Origin: Bacillota bacterium
GTDB taxonomy: Bacteria > Bacillota > Clostridia > Peptostreptococcales > Anaerovoracaceae
Reading direction: 5' to 3'
Assembly (NCBI GenBank): GCA_019420525.1
Contig: JAHZHA010000016.1
Location: forward strand, 1-17,449
Length of the DNA: 17,449 bases
Below the pieces are notes generated by a model. The model saw only the letters and a program-made list of their open reading frames with translations, ran no database searches and was not told the origin of the DNA. Shown one piece after another: positions 7,305 to 14,076 of this stretch. Each line of letters starts with the position of its first letter. Position 1 is the stretch's first letter. The position numbers and the translations under genes are program-made.

Positions 7305-7649
7305 TCAGTCTTTTTTGAATTCCGTTTCAAAATCCCGGTAAAAACATGAAAAATTGCCCGTATGACATGCGGCGCCGATCTGCTCCGCAACTACGAGAAT
7401 CGTATCATAATCGCAGTCATAGCTCACTTTCTTCACCAGCTGAAAATGGCCTGACGTCTCACCTTTGTTCCACAGAGCCTGCCGGCTTCTGCTGTAAAAC
7501 CACGTCTTGCCCGTGGTCAGCGTACGCTTCAGCGCTTCTTCATTCATATATGCCAGCATGAGCACTTCCCGCGTCTCCGCATCCTGAACGATGGCAGGTA
7601 CAAGTCCGCGGCTGTCATAACGGATCTGACTCAGGATTTCTTCATTCAT
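7305..7649 (-). CDS. hisI: Phosphoribosyl-AMP cyclohydrolase (monofunctional HisI)
   Basis: It opens the adenine ring of phosphoribosyl-AMP, the third step of histidine synthesis. The protein is 114 residues, the size of the cyclohydrolase domain alone, with no C-terminal HisE pyrophosphohydrolase domain. Diagnostic motifs are WFYSRSRQALWNKGETSGH at 50-68, the metal site DCDYD with Asp78, Cys79, Asp80 and Asp82, and CHTGNFSCF with Cys95 and Cys102. I chose the ATG at 7649 because AGGAGG lies 6 nt upstream and family members begin near here. A 50-residue Arg-rich extension to 7799 is open but would run through the intergenic hairpins. It is separated from hisF by 161 bp, unlike the tight packing of the other his genes. 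Confidence 0.95.
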   Translation of the reverse strand: MNEEILSQIRYDSRGLVPAIVQDAETREVLMLAYMNEEALKRTLTTGKTWFYSRSRQALWNKGETSGHFQLVKKVSYDCDYDTILVVAEQIGAACHTGNFSCFYRDFETEFKKD

Positions 7650-7661
7650 ACTACTCCTCCT

Positions 7662-7699
7662 GCCGGTTCTTCCGGCCCCGCGTCTTTTCCGCCGACGCG
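7662..7699 (-). repeat. Two adjacent hairpins in the hisI leader, one abutting the ribosome binding site
   Basis: GCCGG (7662-7666) pairs with CCGGC (7672-7676) around TTCTT, and CGCGTC (7679-7684) pairs with GACGCG (7694-7699). On the minus strand the first ends directly at the AGGAGG that precedes hisI. Both are perfect, G+C-rich and lie upstream of the start codon, so they may modulate translation or protect the 5' end of a processed mRNA. Confidence 0.5.
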
Positions 7700-7742
7700 C
7701 TCTCCCGATATCGGTTTTCAAAATTTCCGCTACAGAAACAGA

Positions 7743-7763
7743 CGGACGGTCCGATACCGTCCG
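7743..7763 (-). terminator. Hairpin in the hisF-hisI gap, possible partial terminator
   Basis: CGGACGGT (7743-7750) pairs perfectly with ACCGTCCG (7756-7763) around a 5-nt loop. On the minus strand the stem is followed by TCTGTTTCTGT, which is moderately U-rich. It lies 48 nt past the hisF stop. It could reduce transcription into hisI, carbonic anhydrase and polA, or be an mRNA processing or stability element. Confidence 0.5.
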
Positions 7764-7783
7764 CCGATTGCTTTTCTTCAGTT

Positions 7784-7795
7784 TATCACAGAATG
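7784..7795 (-). repeat. 12-nt word shared with the his promoter spacer
   Basis: The minus-strand word CATTCTGTGATA occurs here, 15 nt past the hisF stop, and again at 12277-12288 in the his promoter. Both copies have the same orientation relative to transcription. It may be a shared regulatory site or chance. Confidence 0.35.
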
Positions 7796-7810
7796 GCACC
7801 CATGAGAATT

Positions 7811-8566
7811 TTAAATCCGCATGTTTACACCGTTTTCTTTCAGATATTTTTTCAGCTCTCTGATGTCGATTTCTCCGAAATGAAAGACACTGGCGGCCAG
7901 CCCCGCATCAGCCTTTCCTTCCCGGAAGACGTCGAGAAAATGTTCTTTCGTTCCGGCTCCTCCGGACGCGATGACCGGCAGCTTGACCGCCCCGGACACC
8001 GTGCGGTTCAGTTCCAGATCGAAACCCGTCTTCACGCCGTCGGCATCGATGGAATTCAGCACCAGCTCGCCCGCTCCCAGTCTCTCTCCGCGGATTGCCC
8101 ATTCCACCGCATCGATCCCCGTAGGAGTCCTTCCTCCGTTAATATAGACCTCCCAGGAATCGCCGGAACGTTTCGCATCGATAGACAGCACCACGCACTG
8201 ATTTCCGAACTTCAGAGCCGCCTCTGTTATCAGCTGCGGATTTTTTACCGCTGCGGAATTTACGGAGACTTTGTCGGCTCCCGCCCGCAGAACTTTGTTG
8301 AAATCGTCGATGGTGCGGATTCCGCCGCCCACCGTAAAGGGAATGTAAACGTTGTACGCTGTCTTTTCCACCACGTCGAGGAAAATTTCGCGTTCCTCAT
8401 TGGAAGCGGTGATGTCGTAAAATACGAGTTCGTCGGCCCCCGCTTCGCTGTAAAATTTTGCCAGTTCCACAGGGTCGTCTACATCCTGAAGTCCCTGAAA
8501 TTTCACGCCCTTTACCACGCGTCCGTGGTTTACGTCGAGACACGGCACGATTCTCTTAGTCAGCAA
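7811..8566 (-). CDS. hisF: Imidazole glycerol phosphate synthase, cyclase subunit HisF
   Basis: With HisH it forms IGP synthase, which uses glutamine-derived ammonia to convert PRFAR to imidazole glycerol phosphate and AICAR. It is a (beta/alpha)8 barrel. From a TTG start at 8566 the protein is 251 residues and begins MLTKRIVPCLDV. The catalytic residues then fall at Asp11 (CLDV) and Asp130 (SIDAK), the numbering known for the Thermotoga maritima enzyme. The TTG has GAAGG (8575-8579) at an ideal 8 nt. ATG at 8572 and GTG at 8575 are in frame but too close to, or overlapping, that site. Phosphate-binding loops TVGGGIR and IASGGAG are visible. The start overlaps the end of hisH by 11 nt, suggesting translational coupling. 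Confidence 0.95.
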   Translation of the reverse strand: MLTKRIVPCLDVNHGRVVKGVKFQGLQDVDDPVELAKFYSEAGADELVFYDITASNEEREIFLDVVEKTAYNVYIPFTVGGGIRTIDDFNKVLRAGADKVSVNSAAVKNPQLITEAALKFGNQCVVLSIDAKRSGDSWEVYINGGRTPTGIDAVEWAIRGERLGAGELVLNSIDADGVKTGFDLELNRTVSGAVKLPVIASGGAGTKEHFLDVFREGKADAGLAASVFHFGEIDIRELKKYLKENGVNMRI

Positions 8567-9197
8567 TCTCATCACCTTCTTTCAGGAAATTCGTCAGCAG
8601 GCGCATACCTGTCGCGGAACTCTTCTCCGGATGAAACTGCATCCCTATGACATTGCCCTTCCGGACGACTCCCGGAACCTTCACATTATAGTCGGCATAA
8701 TATACCACATCGTTCCAGTCTTCCGGAACGGCGTAATAGGAATGGACGAAATAAGCGTAATCTCCCTCGCCGATGCCGTCACCCACGGGATCCTTTCGAT
8801 TCTCGATCAGCCGGTTCCAGCCCATGTGGGGGATCTTGCAACTCTCATCCCAGGCTTCGTCGTTTTCTTTTCCGAAGCGGACCACGCTGCCGCCGATCAG
8901 ACCGAGGCCGTCCCATTCCCCGTCTTCATAACTCTTGTCGAAGAGCATCTGCATCCCGAGGCAGATACCCAGAATCAGTCTCCCCTCCGAGGCAGCTTTC
9001 AAAAGATATTCGTCCATCCGGTTCTTCTTCAGATTTTCATAAGCTTTTCCGAAAGAACCCACTCCCGGAAGAATCAGTGAAGAACACTGATCCAGTACCG
9101 CCGGATCAGAGGTGAGAACCGCTTTACCTCCGAGTTTCTCCACAGCTTTCATAACGCTCTTGACATTTCCCGCGTCGTAATCGATTACTCCTGTCAT
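8556..9197 (-). CDS. hisH: Imidazole glycerol phosphate synthase, glutamine amidotransferase subunit HisH
   Basis: This glutaminase partner of HisF passes ammonia through the HisF barrel. It is a class I amidotransferase of 213 residues, the usual size. The nucleophile Cys79 lies in GICLGMQ, and the His189-x-Glu191 pair is in FHPEKS. The oxyanion segment PGVGSFG and the PHMGWN block are present. I chose the ATG at 9197 because AAGGA sits 7 nt upstream and the family begins with VIDYDAGN. An in-frame ATG at 9215 would place that site inside the gene. It begins 24 bp after hisD. In many his operons hisA lies between hisH and hisF, but here they overlap directly. Confidence 0.96.
   Translation of the reverse strand: MTGVIDYDAGNVKSVMKAVEKLGGKAVLTSDPAVLDQCSSLILPGVGSFGKAYENLKKNRMDEYLLKAASEGRLILGICLGMQMLFDKSYEDGEWDGLGLIGGSVVRFGKENDEAWDESCKIPHMGWNRLIENRKDPVGDGIGEGDYAYFVHSYYAVPEDWNDVVYYADYNVKVPGVVRKGNVIGMQFHPEKSSATGMRLLTNFLKEGDEIAD
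8575..8579 (-). promoter_or_regulatory. Ribosome binding site inside hisH that decides the hisF start
   Basis: GAAGG on the minus strand, with complementarity to the 16S tail continuing into TGAT, lies 8 nt before TTG (8564-8566). It lies inside the last codons of hisH. Confidence 0.6.
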
Positions 9198-9221
9198 TCT
9201 CTCTTCCTTTTCCATTCTTTA

Positions 9222-10520
9222 TCACAGCTCGCCAAAACGGATTTTTACCGCATTTCCGTGAGCTGTCAGCCCTTCTTTGTCAGAAATCCGCACGATCTCG
9301 TCCTTAACGCCCTTCAGATCCTCATAAGAATACCGTATGATGCTCGTCCTGGTGAGAAAATCATAGACGCCCAGAGGAGACGCGAACTTCGCCGCTCCGC
9401 TGGTAGGCAGAGTGTGATTCGGCCCCGCCACATAGTCTCCCAGGGGTTCCGGTGCATACTTGCCCAGGAATACGGCTCCCGCGCTCTTCACCTGACCGAG
9501 ATACGACTCCGGATTTTCTACCATCAGTTCCAGATGTTCCGGAGCGATATCGTTGGCGATAATCATGGCGCTGTCGATATCTTCCGTGACAAAAATGGCT
9601 GCATTATCTGCGATGGCTTTCGATGCAATTTCTCTGCGGTCCAGCGCTTTCAGCTGTCGTTCCACTTCCGCTTCTGTCCGCTCTGCGATTTCCGCCGAAT
9701 CGGTAATCAGAATGGACGACGCCATTTTATCGTGTTCCGCCTGAGACAACATGTCCGCCGCGATAAAAGACGGATCTCCGGAAGCGTCGGCGACGATACA
9801 GATCTCGCTCGGTCCCGCAATCATGTCGATGTCCACCGTTCCGTAGACATACTTCTTGGCTCTCGCCACAAAAGCGCTGCCAGGCCCCGTAATCTTGTTG
9901 ACAGGACGTATGCTCTCCGTACCGTAAGCCAGCGCTGCTATGCCCTGTGCTCCGCCTGTCTTGTAAATCTCATCGGCTCCCGTTATCTTCGCCGCCGCCA
10001 GGATGTATTTGCTGATCTTTCCGTCTTTTCCCGGAGGAGTACACATGACGATCCGCGGACAGCCGGCGATCTTGGCCGGGATGACATTCATGAGAACGGA
10101 GGACGGATACGCTGCCGTGCCGCCAGGCACATAGACGCCCACATTCTGAATCGGAACGATGAGCTGACCCAGCATGATGTTTTCACCCTTCGTATAACTC
10201 CAGGTAGTCTGCAGCTGTTTTTCATGAAACGAGCGGATATTTTCCGCCGCCAGTTCCAGCGCCGCGATGATTTCCGGCTCTACGCTCCGGTAAGCTTCTT
10301 CCAGTTCTTCTTCTGTAACTCTCAACGGACCGGTTTCCGCTTTTCCCGGACCGCCGAATTTTTCGCTATAATAATAGAGGGCTTCATCTCCCTCCGCCCG
10401 GACTTTGGCGATGACTTCTTTTACCGTGGCGTCCACCGCATCGAAATCCTCGTCTGTCCGGTTGCTGAGTATACGGGAAGCCTCTGCCTCCTCACCTTTT
10501 TTTACGATTAATTTCTTCAT
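9222..10520 (-). CDS. hisD: Histidinol dehydrogenase
   Basis: It performs the last two steps of histidine synthesis, the NAD-dependent four-electron oxidation of histidinol to histidine through histidinal. The protein is 432 residues, the usual length. The zinc ligands expected for the family are Gln260 and His263 (LSQAEHD), Asp362 (LGDYVAGPNHTLPT) and His421 (TAHGNAV). The catalytic pair Glu328-His329 is in APEHLE. The NAD-binding region includes VYVPGGTAAYPSSV and TGGAQGIAALAYGT. The ATG at 10520 is preceded by AAGGACAGGA. It starts 53 bp after hisZG and is followed 24 bp later by hisH. Confidence 0.98.
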   Translation of the reverse strand: MKKLIVKKGEEAEASRILSNRTDEDFDAVDATVKEVIAKVRAEGDEALYYYSEKFGGPGKAETGPLRVTEEELEEAYRSVEPEIIAALELAAENIRSFHEKQLQTTWSYTKGENIMLGQLIVPIQNVGVYVPGGTAAYPSSVLMNVIPAKIAGCPRIVMCTPPGKDGKISKYILAAAKITGADEIYKTGGAQGIAALAYGTESIRPVNKITGPGSAFVARAKKYVYGTVDIDMIAGPSEICIVADASGDPSFIAADMLSQAEHDKMASSILITDSAEIAERTEAEVERQLKALDRREIASKAIADNAAIFVTEDIDSAMIIANDIAPEHLELMVENPESYLGQVKSAGAVFLGKYAPEPLGDYVAGPNHTLPTSGAAKFASPLGVYDFLTRTSIIRYSYEDLKGVKDEIVRISDKEGLTAHGNAVKIRFGEL

Positions 10521-10573
10521 TTTCCTGTCCTTATCCGATTGTTATATGAAATTTGCTTCTCGTCTCGCTTCGA

Positions 10574-12196
10574 CTACTGCTGAAGAGCTTCGATGATCTC
10601 CGACACGCGTTCCTGCTTCGTCTTGAGGCTGGCCCTGTTTACGATAAACCGGGCGCTGATATCTGCGATCTTCTCCACGACTTCCAGTCCGTTTTCTCTC
10701 AGAGTATTTCCCGTCTCGACGATATCCACGATGACATCGGAAAGCCCCACGATAGGAGCCAGCTCCACGGAACCGTTGATCTTCGTCACCTCGATGGAAC
10801 GGCCGAATCCGGCGAAATAGCGTTTTGCCACGTTGGGGTACTTCGAAGCCACCCGGAGTTTCTTGGCCGGGTCGTAGCGGAAGCCTTTCAGCGCGGCTAC
10901 GGCGAAGATGCACTTTCCATAACCCAGATCCATCATCTCGAATACGTCTGATCCGCTCTCCAACAGTGTATCCTTTCCGATGACGCCCACGTCGCAGGCT
11001 CCTTTTTCCACGTAGATGCCTACGTCGACGGCTTTGACGAAAATGATGCGGAATCTTCCCGTCTCATCGTCAAAGATCAGTTTGCGGCTCTCCTTGGAAT
11101 AATCCGGGAAGTGAATTCCCTTTTCCTCAAATTTCTGGAATGTGATATCCGCCAGACGACCCTTTCCCAACGCGATGGTGAGAATATCGTGTTCTTCTTC
11201 CTTTTCCGCACTCTCCTGTGCTTCCACCAGCGTGTTGACGCTGAGTCCGAATCCCACCGCCGGCACCTCCCGGCCAAATTTCTTCATGAGCTTGTCATAA
11301 CGTCCGCCGCTGCCGACGATGACACCCGTCTTTTTCAGATAGACTTTGAAAATCATCCCTGAGTAATATTCCAGCATATTGATCAGACCCATGTCGATAG
11401 AGACACATTCCTTGTCACTGATTCGCTCATAGATCTCCCGTACGTTTGCCACCGCCGCCTTCATCGTATCGTTCAGGGCCAGACTCTCCGCCTTTGCCAG
11501 CGTCTCTTCCGGTGCGCCGAAGAGGAACGGCAGTGCCAGCAGAGATTCACAGATATTCTCCGGTATTTCATGCTCTGAAGCGAAGAGATAGAGACCCGGT
11601 ATATTTTTGCTCTCCACCAGCTCCCTGAGTTCAGCCTGCAGTTCTCTTCCGCTGAATCCCGGATATTCCTGCAGTGCTTCGAGAAGACCGTTGAAATAGC
11701 TCGCATCCCCGATTTCGGCTTTCATGTCATCTCCTGCCGTTTTTTTCAGCGCGGAAATAGCCGTTCCGATAACACTGGCATCCGTAGCCGCGCAGTTGGA
11801 ACCGAAGAATTCGATTCCCGCCTGGGTGAATTCGCGCTTCTCGCCTTTCCTGAAATCCGCCGTGCGGAAAACATTCGTCACATACATAAGCTTCAGCTGA
11901 TCGATGCGTTCCGCATCCTTATAATGCGTAGCCGCCATCCGGGCGATGGGAATGGTGGCATCCGGTCGGAGAACCATCAGCTGCCCGTTTTTGTCCACCA
12001 GCTTGTACATATCCTCCGTACCGGCGAAGATCGAATCATCGGCAAAGAGATCGTAATACTCAAACGTGGGTGTCATGATCTGACGGTATCCGTCCTGGCG
12101 GAACACGGAGAGAAGAGATTCCTCCGCCGCTTTTATCTTCTCAAAATCGTCGTAATTCAGGTCTGCAACACCTTCAGGAATAAAATTTTTCATCAT
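10574..12196 (-). CDS. hisZG: HisZ-HisG fusion: ATP phosphoribosyltransferase with its regulatory subunit in one chain
   Basis: The chain is 540 residues and carries out the first, committed step of histidine synthesis, joining ATP and PRPP. Residues 1 to about 328 are HisZ, a catalytically inactive relative of histidyl-tRNA synthetase: LRPDATIPIAR at 76-86 and GGRYDKL at 297-303 match motif 2-type and histidine-binding segments. Residues about 338-540 are a short-form HisG of 200 or so residues. It opens with ILTIALGKGRLAD and carries the PRPP-binding loop DIVETGNTLRENGL at 491-504. A short Glu-rich linker joins them (EAQESAEKEEEHD). In the usual arrangement hisZ and hisG are separate genes whose products form a hetero-octamer. 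The ATG at 12196 has AGGAG 9 nt upstream. It is the first gene after the his promoter. Confidence 0.95.
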   Translation of the reverse strand: MMKNFIPEGVADLNYDDFEKIKAAEESLLSVFRQDGYRQIMTPTFEYYDLFADDSIFAGTEDMYKLVDKNGQLMVLRPDATIPIARMAATHYKDAERIDQLKLMYVTNVFRTADFRKGEKREFTQAGIEFFGSNCAATDASVIGTAISALKKTAGDDMKAEIGDASYFNGLLEALQEYPGFSGRELQAELRELVESKNIPGLYLFASEHEIPENICESLLALPFLFGAPEETLAKAESLALNDTMKAAVANVREIYERISDKECVSIDMGLINMLEYYSGMIFKVYLKKTGVIVGSGGRYDKLMKKFGREVPAVGFGLSVNTLVEAQESAEKEEEHDILTIALGKGRLADITFQKFEEKGIHFPDYSKESRKLIFDDETGRFRIIFVKAVDVGIYVEKGACDVGVIGKDTLLESGSDVFEMMDLGYGKCIFAVAALKGFRYDPAKKLRVASKYPNVAKRYFAGFGRSIEVTKINGSVELAPIVGLSDVIVDIVETGNTLRENGLEVVEKIADISARFIVNRASLKTKQERVSEIIEALQQ

Positions 12197-12224
12197 AATT
12201 CTTTTCTCCTATCCTCCGCCTCTT

Positions 12225-12256
12225 CTTTATCACGTTATCGCTTTATCACTTTATCA
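12225..12256 (-). repeat. Four tandem 8-nt repeats in the his operon leader
   Basis: On the minus strand the sequence is TGATAAAG, TGATAAAG, CGATAACG, TGATAAAG with no spacers: 12249-12256, 12241-12248, 12233-12240 and 12225-12232. The array begins at about +2 of the predicted transcript and ends about 15 nt before the AGGAG site of hisZG. Three copies are identical and one differs at two positions. The role is unknown. An RNA- or DNA-binding regulator or replication slippage could explain it. Confidence 0.85.
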
Positions 12257-12264
12257 TAGTAAAC

Positions 12265-12292
12265 ATTATACCACCATATCACAGAATGTCAA
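12265..12292 (-). promoter_or_regulatory. Main promoter of the his operon
   Basis: Minus-strand TTGACA (12287-12292) and TATAAT (12265-12270) are both perfect consensus. They are separated by 16 nt, with TGG directly before the -10, so it is also extended. Transcription should start near 12258, giving a leader of about 60 nt. The spacer contains the 12-nt word CATTCTGTGATA (12277-12288), also found in the hisF-hisI gap. Such a strong core suggests control by repression. The leader is too short for a T-box. Confidence 0.9.
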
Positions 12293-12324
12293 ACAAATTT
12301 ATGTATGCAATATCCCAGTTCCTG

Positions 12325-12333
12325 TGTTATACT
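12325..12333 (+). promoter_or_regulatory. Extended -10 promoter of hisJ
   Basis: TGT followed by TATACT (12328-12333) forms an extended -10, with no good -35 box at 17 nt (ATGCAA). Transcription would start near 12340, only about 17 nt before the ATG. It is back to back with the his promoter, with the two -35 regions about 12 nt apart. Confidence 0.6.
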
Positions 12334-12356
12334 CGACTCATGGAGGTACGGACAAT

Positions 12357-13154
12357 ATGTTTTACGATTATCATACACATTCCTTTTTCTCCGATGATTC
12401 CGATACACCGCTGACACTGATGCTGGACGCTGGCGTAAAAAACGGACTCGCCGAAATGGCGGTGACAGATCACTTCGATCCCGGCTATCCGGATCCCGAA
12501 TATCCTTTTCAGCTCGATTTCGATCTCTATCATGAAGAACTCGAAAAAAAGCAGGAAGAATACCGGGACCGGATGAAAGTCGTCAGAGGCATCGAAATCG
12601 GCATCCGTCACGATCAGCTGGACGTCTGTCGTGAAGCTGCACGCGCGTATGATTATGATTATATCATAGGTTCTTTCCACTGTGCATGTGCGGAGCCACT
12701 CTACAACGGTCATTTTTTCGACGGAAAAACTCCCCGTCAGGTTTACGAAGAATTCTACACATACGTCTACAACAATCTGAAACAGTATGACGATTACTGC
12801 AATCTCGGACACATGAACATCATCGACCGCTATGCTCCGGAAATCGCGCCTTTCGATACTTACAGCGACATCGTCGAAGCGATTCTGAAACACATTATCG
12901 AGACCGGTCATGGCATTGAACTGAATACATCTTCTTTTCGTTATAATATGAAGGAAACCTGTCCTTCCGAAGCGATACTCCGGCTCTACCGTTCTCTGGG
13001 CGGCGAAATCATCACCACCGGCTCAGATGCTCATTATCCGGAACATGTGGCACATCAATTCAGATTTTCCTACGATTATCTGAAGTCTCTGGGATTTGAC
13101 TACATCACTTCTTTCGAGCACAGAAAACCTTCTTTCCACCGCATCGAAAGATAA
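12357..13154 (+). CDS. hisJ: Histidinol-phosphatase, PHP family (HisJ/HisK type)
   Basis: It hydrolyses histidinol phosphate to histidinol, the step before HisD. The protein is 265 residues and begins with the PHP metal motif YDYHTHS (His6, His8). It continues with VTDHFD (His39), GIEIGI (Glu80), GSFHCA (His108), GHMNIIDRY (His152) and GSDAH (Asp224, His226), the full trinuclear metal set. The C-terminal FEHRKP segment is also family-like. I chose the ATG at 12357 because GGAGG (12342-12346) lies 10 nt upstream and the metal motif should be N-terminal. Its position divergent from the his operon supports this function over other PHP phosphoesterases. Confidence 0.93.
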   Translation: MFYDYHTHSFFSDDSDTPLTLMLDAGVKNGLAEMAVTDHFDPGYPDPEYPFQLDFDLYHEELEKKQEEYRDRMKVVRGIEIGIRHDQLDVCREAARAYDYDYIIGSFHCACAEPLYNGHFFDGKTPRQVYEEFYTYVYNNLKQYDDYCNLGHMNIIDRYAPEIAPFDTYSDIVEAILKHIIETGHGIELNTSSFRYNMKETCPSEAILRLYRSLGGEIITTGSDAHYPEHVAHQFRFSYDYLKSLGFDYITSFEHRKPSFHRIER

Positions 13155-13179
13155 ATAATCTGTTCCCCGTCACAAACAG

Positions 13180-13228
13180 AAAGGGAGCGTCGCCGTGAAT
13201 ACGGAAAATTCACGGTGACGCTCCCTTT
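13180..13228. terminator. Bidirectional intrinsic terminator between convergent genes
   Basis: Bases 13180-13200 pair with 13208-13228 in a 21-bp stem with a single G-T wobble and a 7-nt loop. On the plus strand a T-rich run follows (TTTTTCCTTTTTT), ending hisJ. On the minus strand the stem is followed by CTGTTTGTG, and its own last pairs are A-T, so it should also stop the transcript of the TSUP gene, which ends at 13265. Confidence 0.92.
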
Positions 13229-13264
13229 TTCCTTTTTTGTACAATCTGCCGGAGAACCGGCGCA

Positions 13265-14029
13265 TCAAAGCAGACCGGAAACGACTTTGATCAGCAGAAG
13301 GACGAGGACGAGAATGATGCTGGGCCGCACAATCTTCGCTCCTTTGTCCATCATAAGTCCTGCCCCGATATAGCCGCCCAGCATATTGCAGGCCGCAGCC
13401 GCCAGTCCCAGAAGCAGAATTACCTGGCCGTTTACGAGAAATACCACCAGAGAAGTGACATTTGTCGTCAGATTGATGACCTTTGTCTGGCCGTTGGCTC
13501 TGCGAATGTCCATACCTGCAAATACGGTAAAGGCGATGATGAGAAAGGTTCCCGTTCCCGGGCCGTAAAACCCGTCGTAGACACCGATCACCAGAGCCGA
13601 CACGGTAGAGACGATATACATCTTCCGGCGGCTCACCTGCTTTTCGGAAACTCTGTCGCTGAATATATTTTTATTCAGAACGAGAAAAGCGCAGACCGGA
13701 AGAATGATTATCATGAGATATGTCATAATTTTTTCGCTGACGAGAAGCGACAGCCCCGCTCCCGCAGCGGAACCTGCGATCCCGGCCGCGACAGCAGGCG
13801 CAGCCAGGCGAAAATCGATGTAATGATTTTTTAAAAGCCGGAGTGCAGCCACCGCCGTACCGCAGGTGGACGACATTTTGTTGGTGGCGATTGCCGCATG
13901 AGGCGGAAGTCCGGCCAGCAGATAAGCCGGCAGAGAGATCAGCCCTCCTCCCCCTCCTATAGCATCCACCAGACCCGCCAGAAATAACAGCGGGCACACC
14001 AGAAGAAATGTTTCGAAGCCTAATTCCAT
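13265..14029 (-). CDS. TSUP (TauE/SafE) family membrane permease
   Basis: This integral membrane protein of 254 residues belongs to the 4-toluene sulfonate uptake permease family, whose members move sulfite, sulfoacetate or related organosulfur anions. The substrate here is unknown. Seven or eight hydrophobic segments are visible. The first repeat has the signature LAGLVDAIGGGGGLISLPA at 17-35 with ATNKMSSTCGT at 48-58. The second repeat has GVYDGFYGPGTGTFL at 149-163 with the NGQTKVINLTTN block at 179-190. This two-repeat layout is typical of the family and closest to YfcA-like proteins. The ATG at 14029 has only a weak purine-rich site upstream. It begins 47 bp after the symporter gene, so the pair is likely one transcript. 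Confidence 0.92.
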   Translation of the reverse strand: MELGFETFLLVCPLLFLAGLVDAIGGGGGLISLPAYLLAGLPPHAAIATNKMSSTCGTAVAALRLLKNHYIDFRLAAPAVAAGIAGSAAGAGLSLLVSEKIMTYLMIIILPVCAFLVLNKNIFSDRVSEKQVSRRKMYIVSTVSALVIGVYDGFYGPGTGTFLIIAFTVFAGMDIRRANGQTKVINLTTNVTSLVVFLVNGQVILLLGLAAAACNMLGGYIGAGLMMDKGAKIVRPSIILVLVLLLIKVVSGLL

Positions 14030-14076
14030 TTCAGATATTTTCTTTCTATTTCAGTTCAGATTCTGTTGCATCCGTA

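Noticed and set aside
5569..7341. Plus-strand open frame of 590 codons spanning polA and the carbonic anhydrase gene
   Set aside because: It crosses two well-supported minus-strand genes and their junction, is rich in His/Arg/Phe as expected of an antisense shadow, and resembles no family.
7650..7799. 50-residue Arg-rich N-terminal extension of HisI
   Set aside because: It would start without a ribosome binding site and run through three hairpins, while ATG 7649 has AGGAGG at 6 nt and fits family length.
9258..10511. Plus-strand open frame of 417 codons opposite hisD
   Set aside because: hisD is complete with all catalytic residues on the other strand. The antisense frame has no recognisable motif.
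12225..12256. CRISPR-like interpretation of the tandem repeats
   Set aside because: The units are 8 nt and directly adjacent, with no spacers and no cas genes nearby.
12197..12258. T-box or histidine leader-peptide attenuator for the his operon
   Set aside because: The leader is only about 60 nt, has no T-box consensus, no run of His codons in a small frame and no terminator hairpin.
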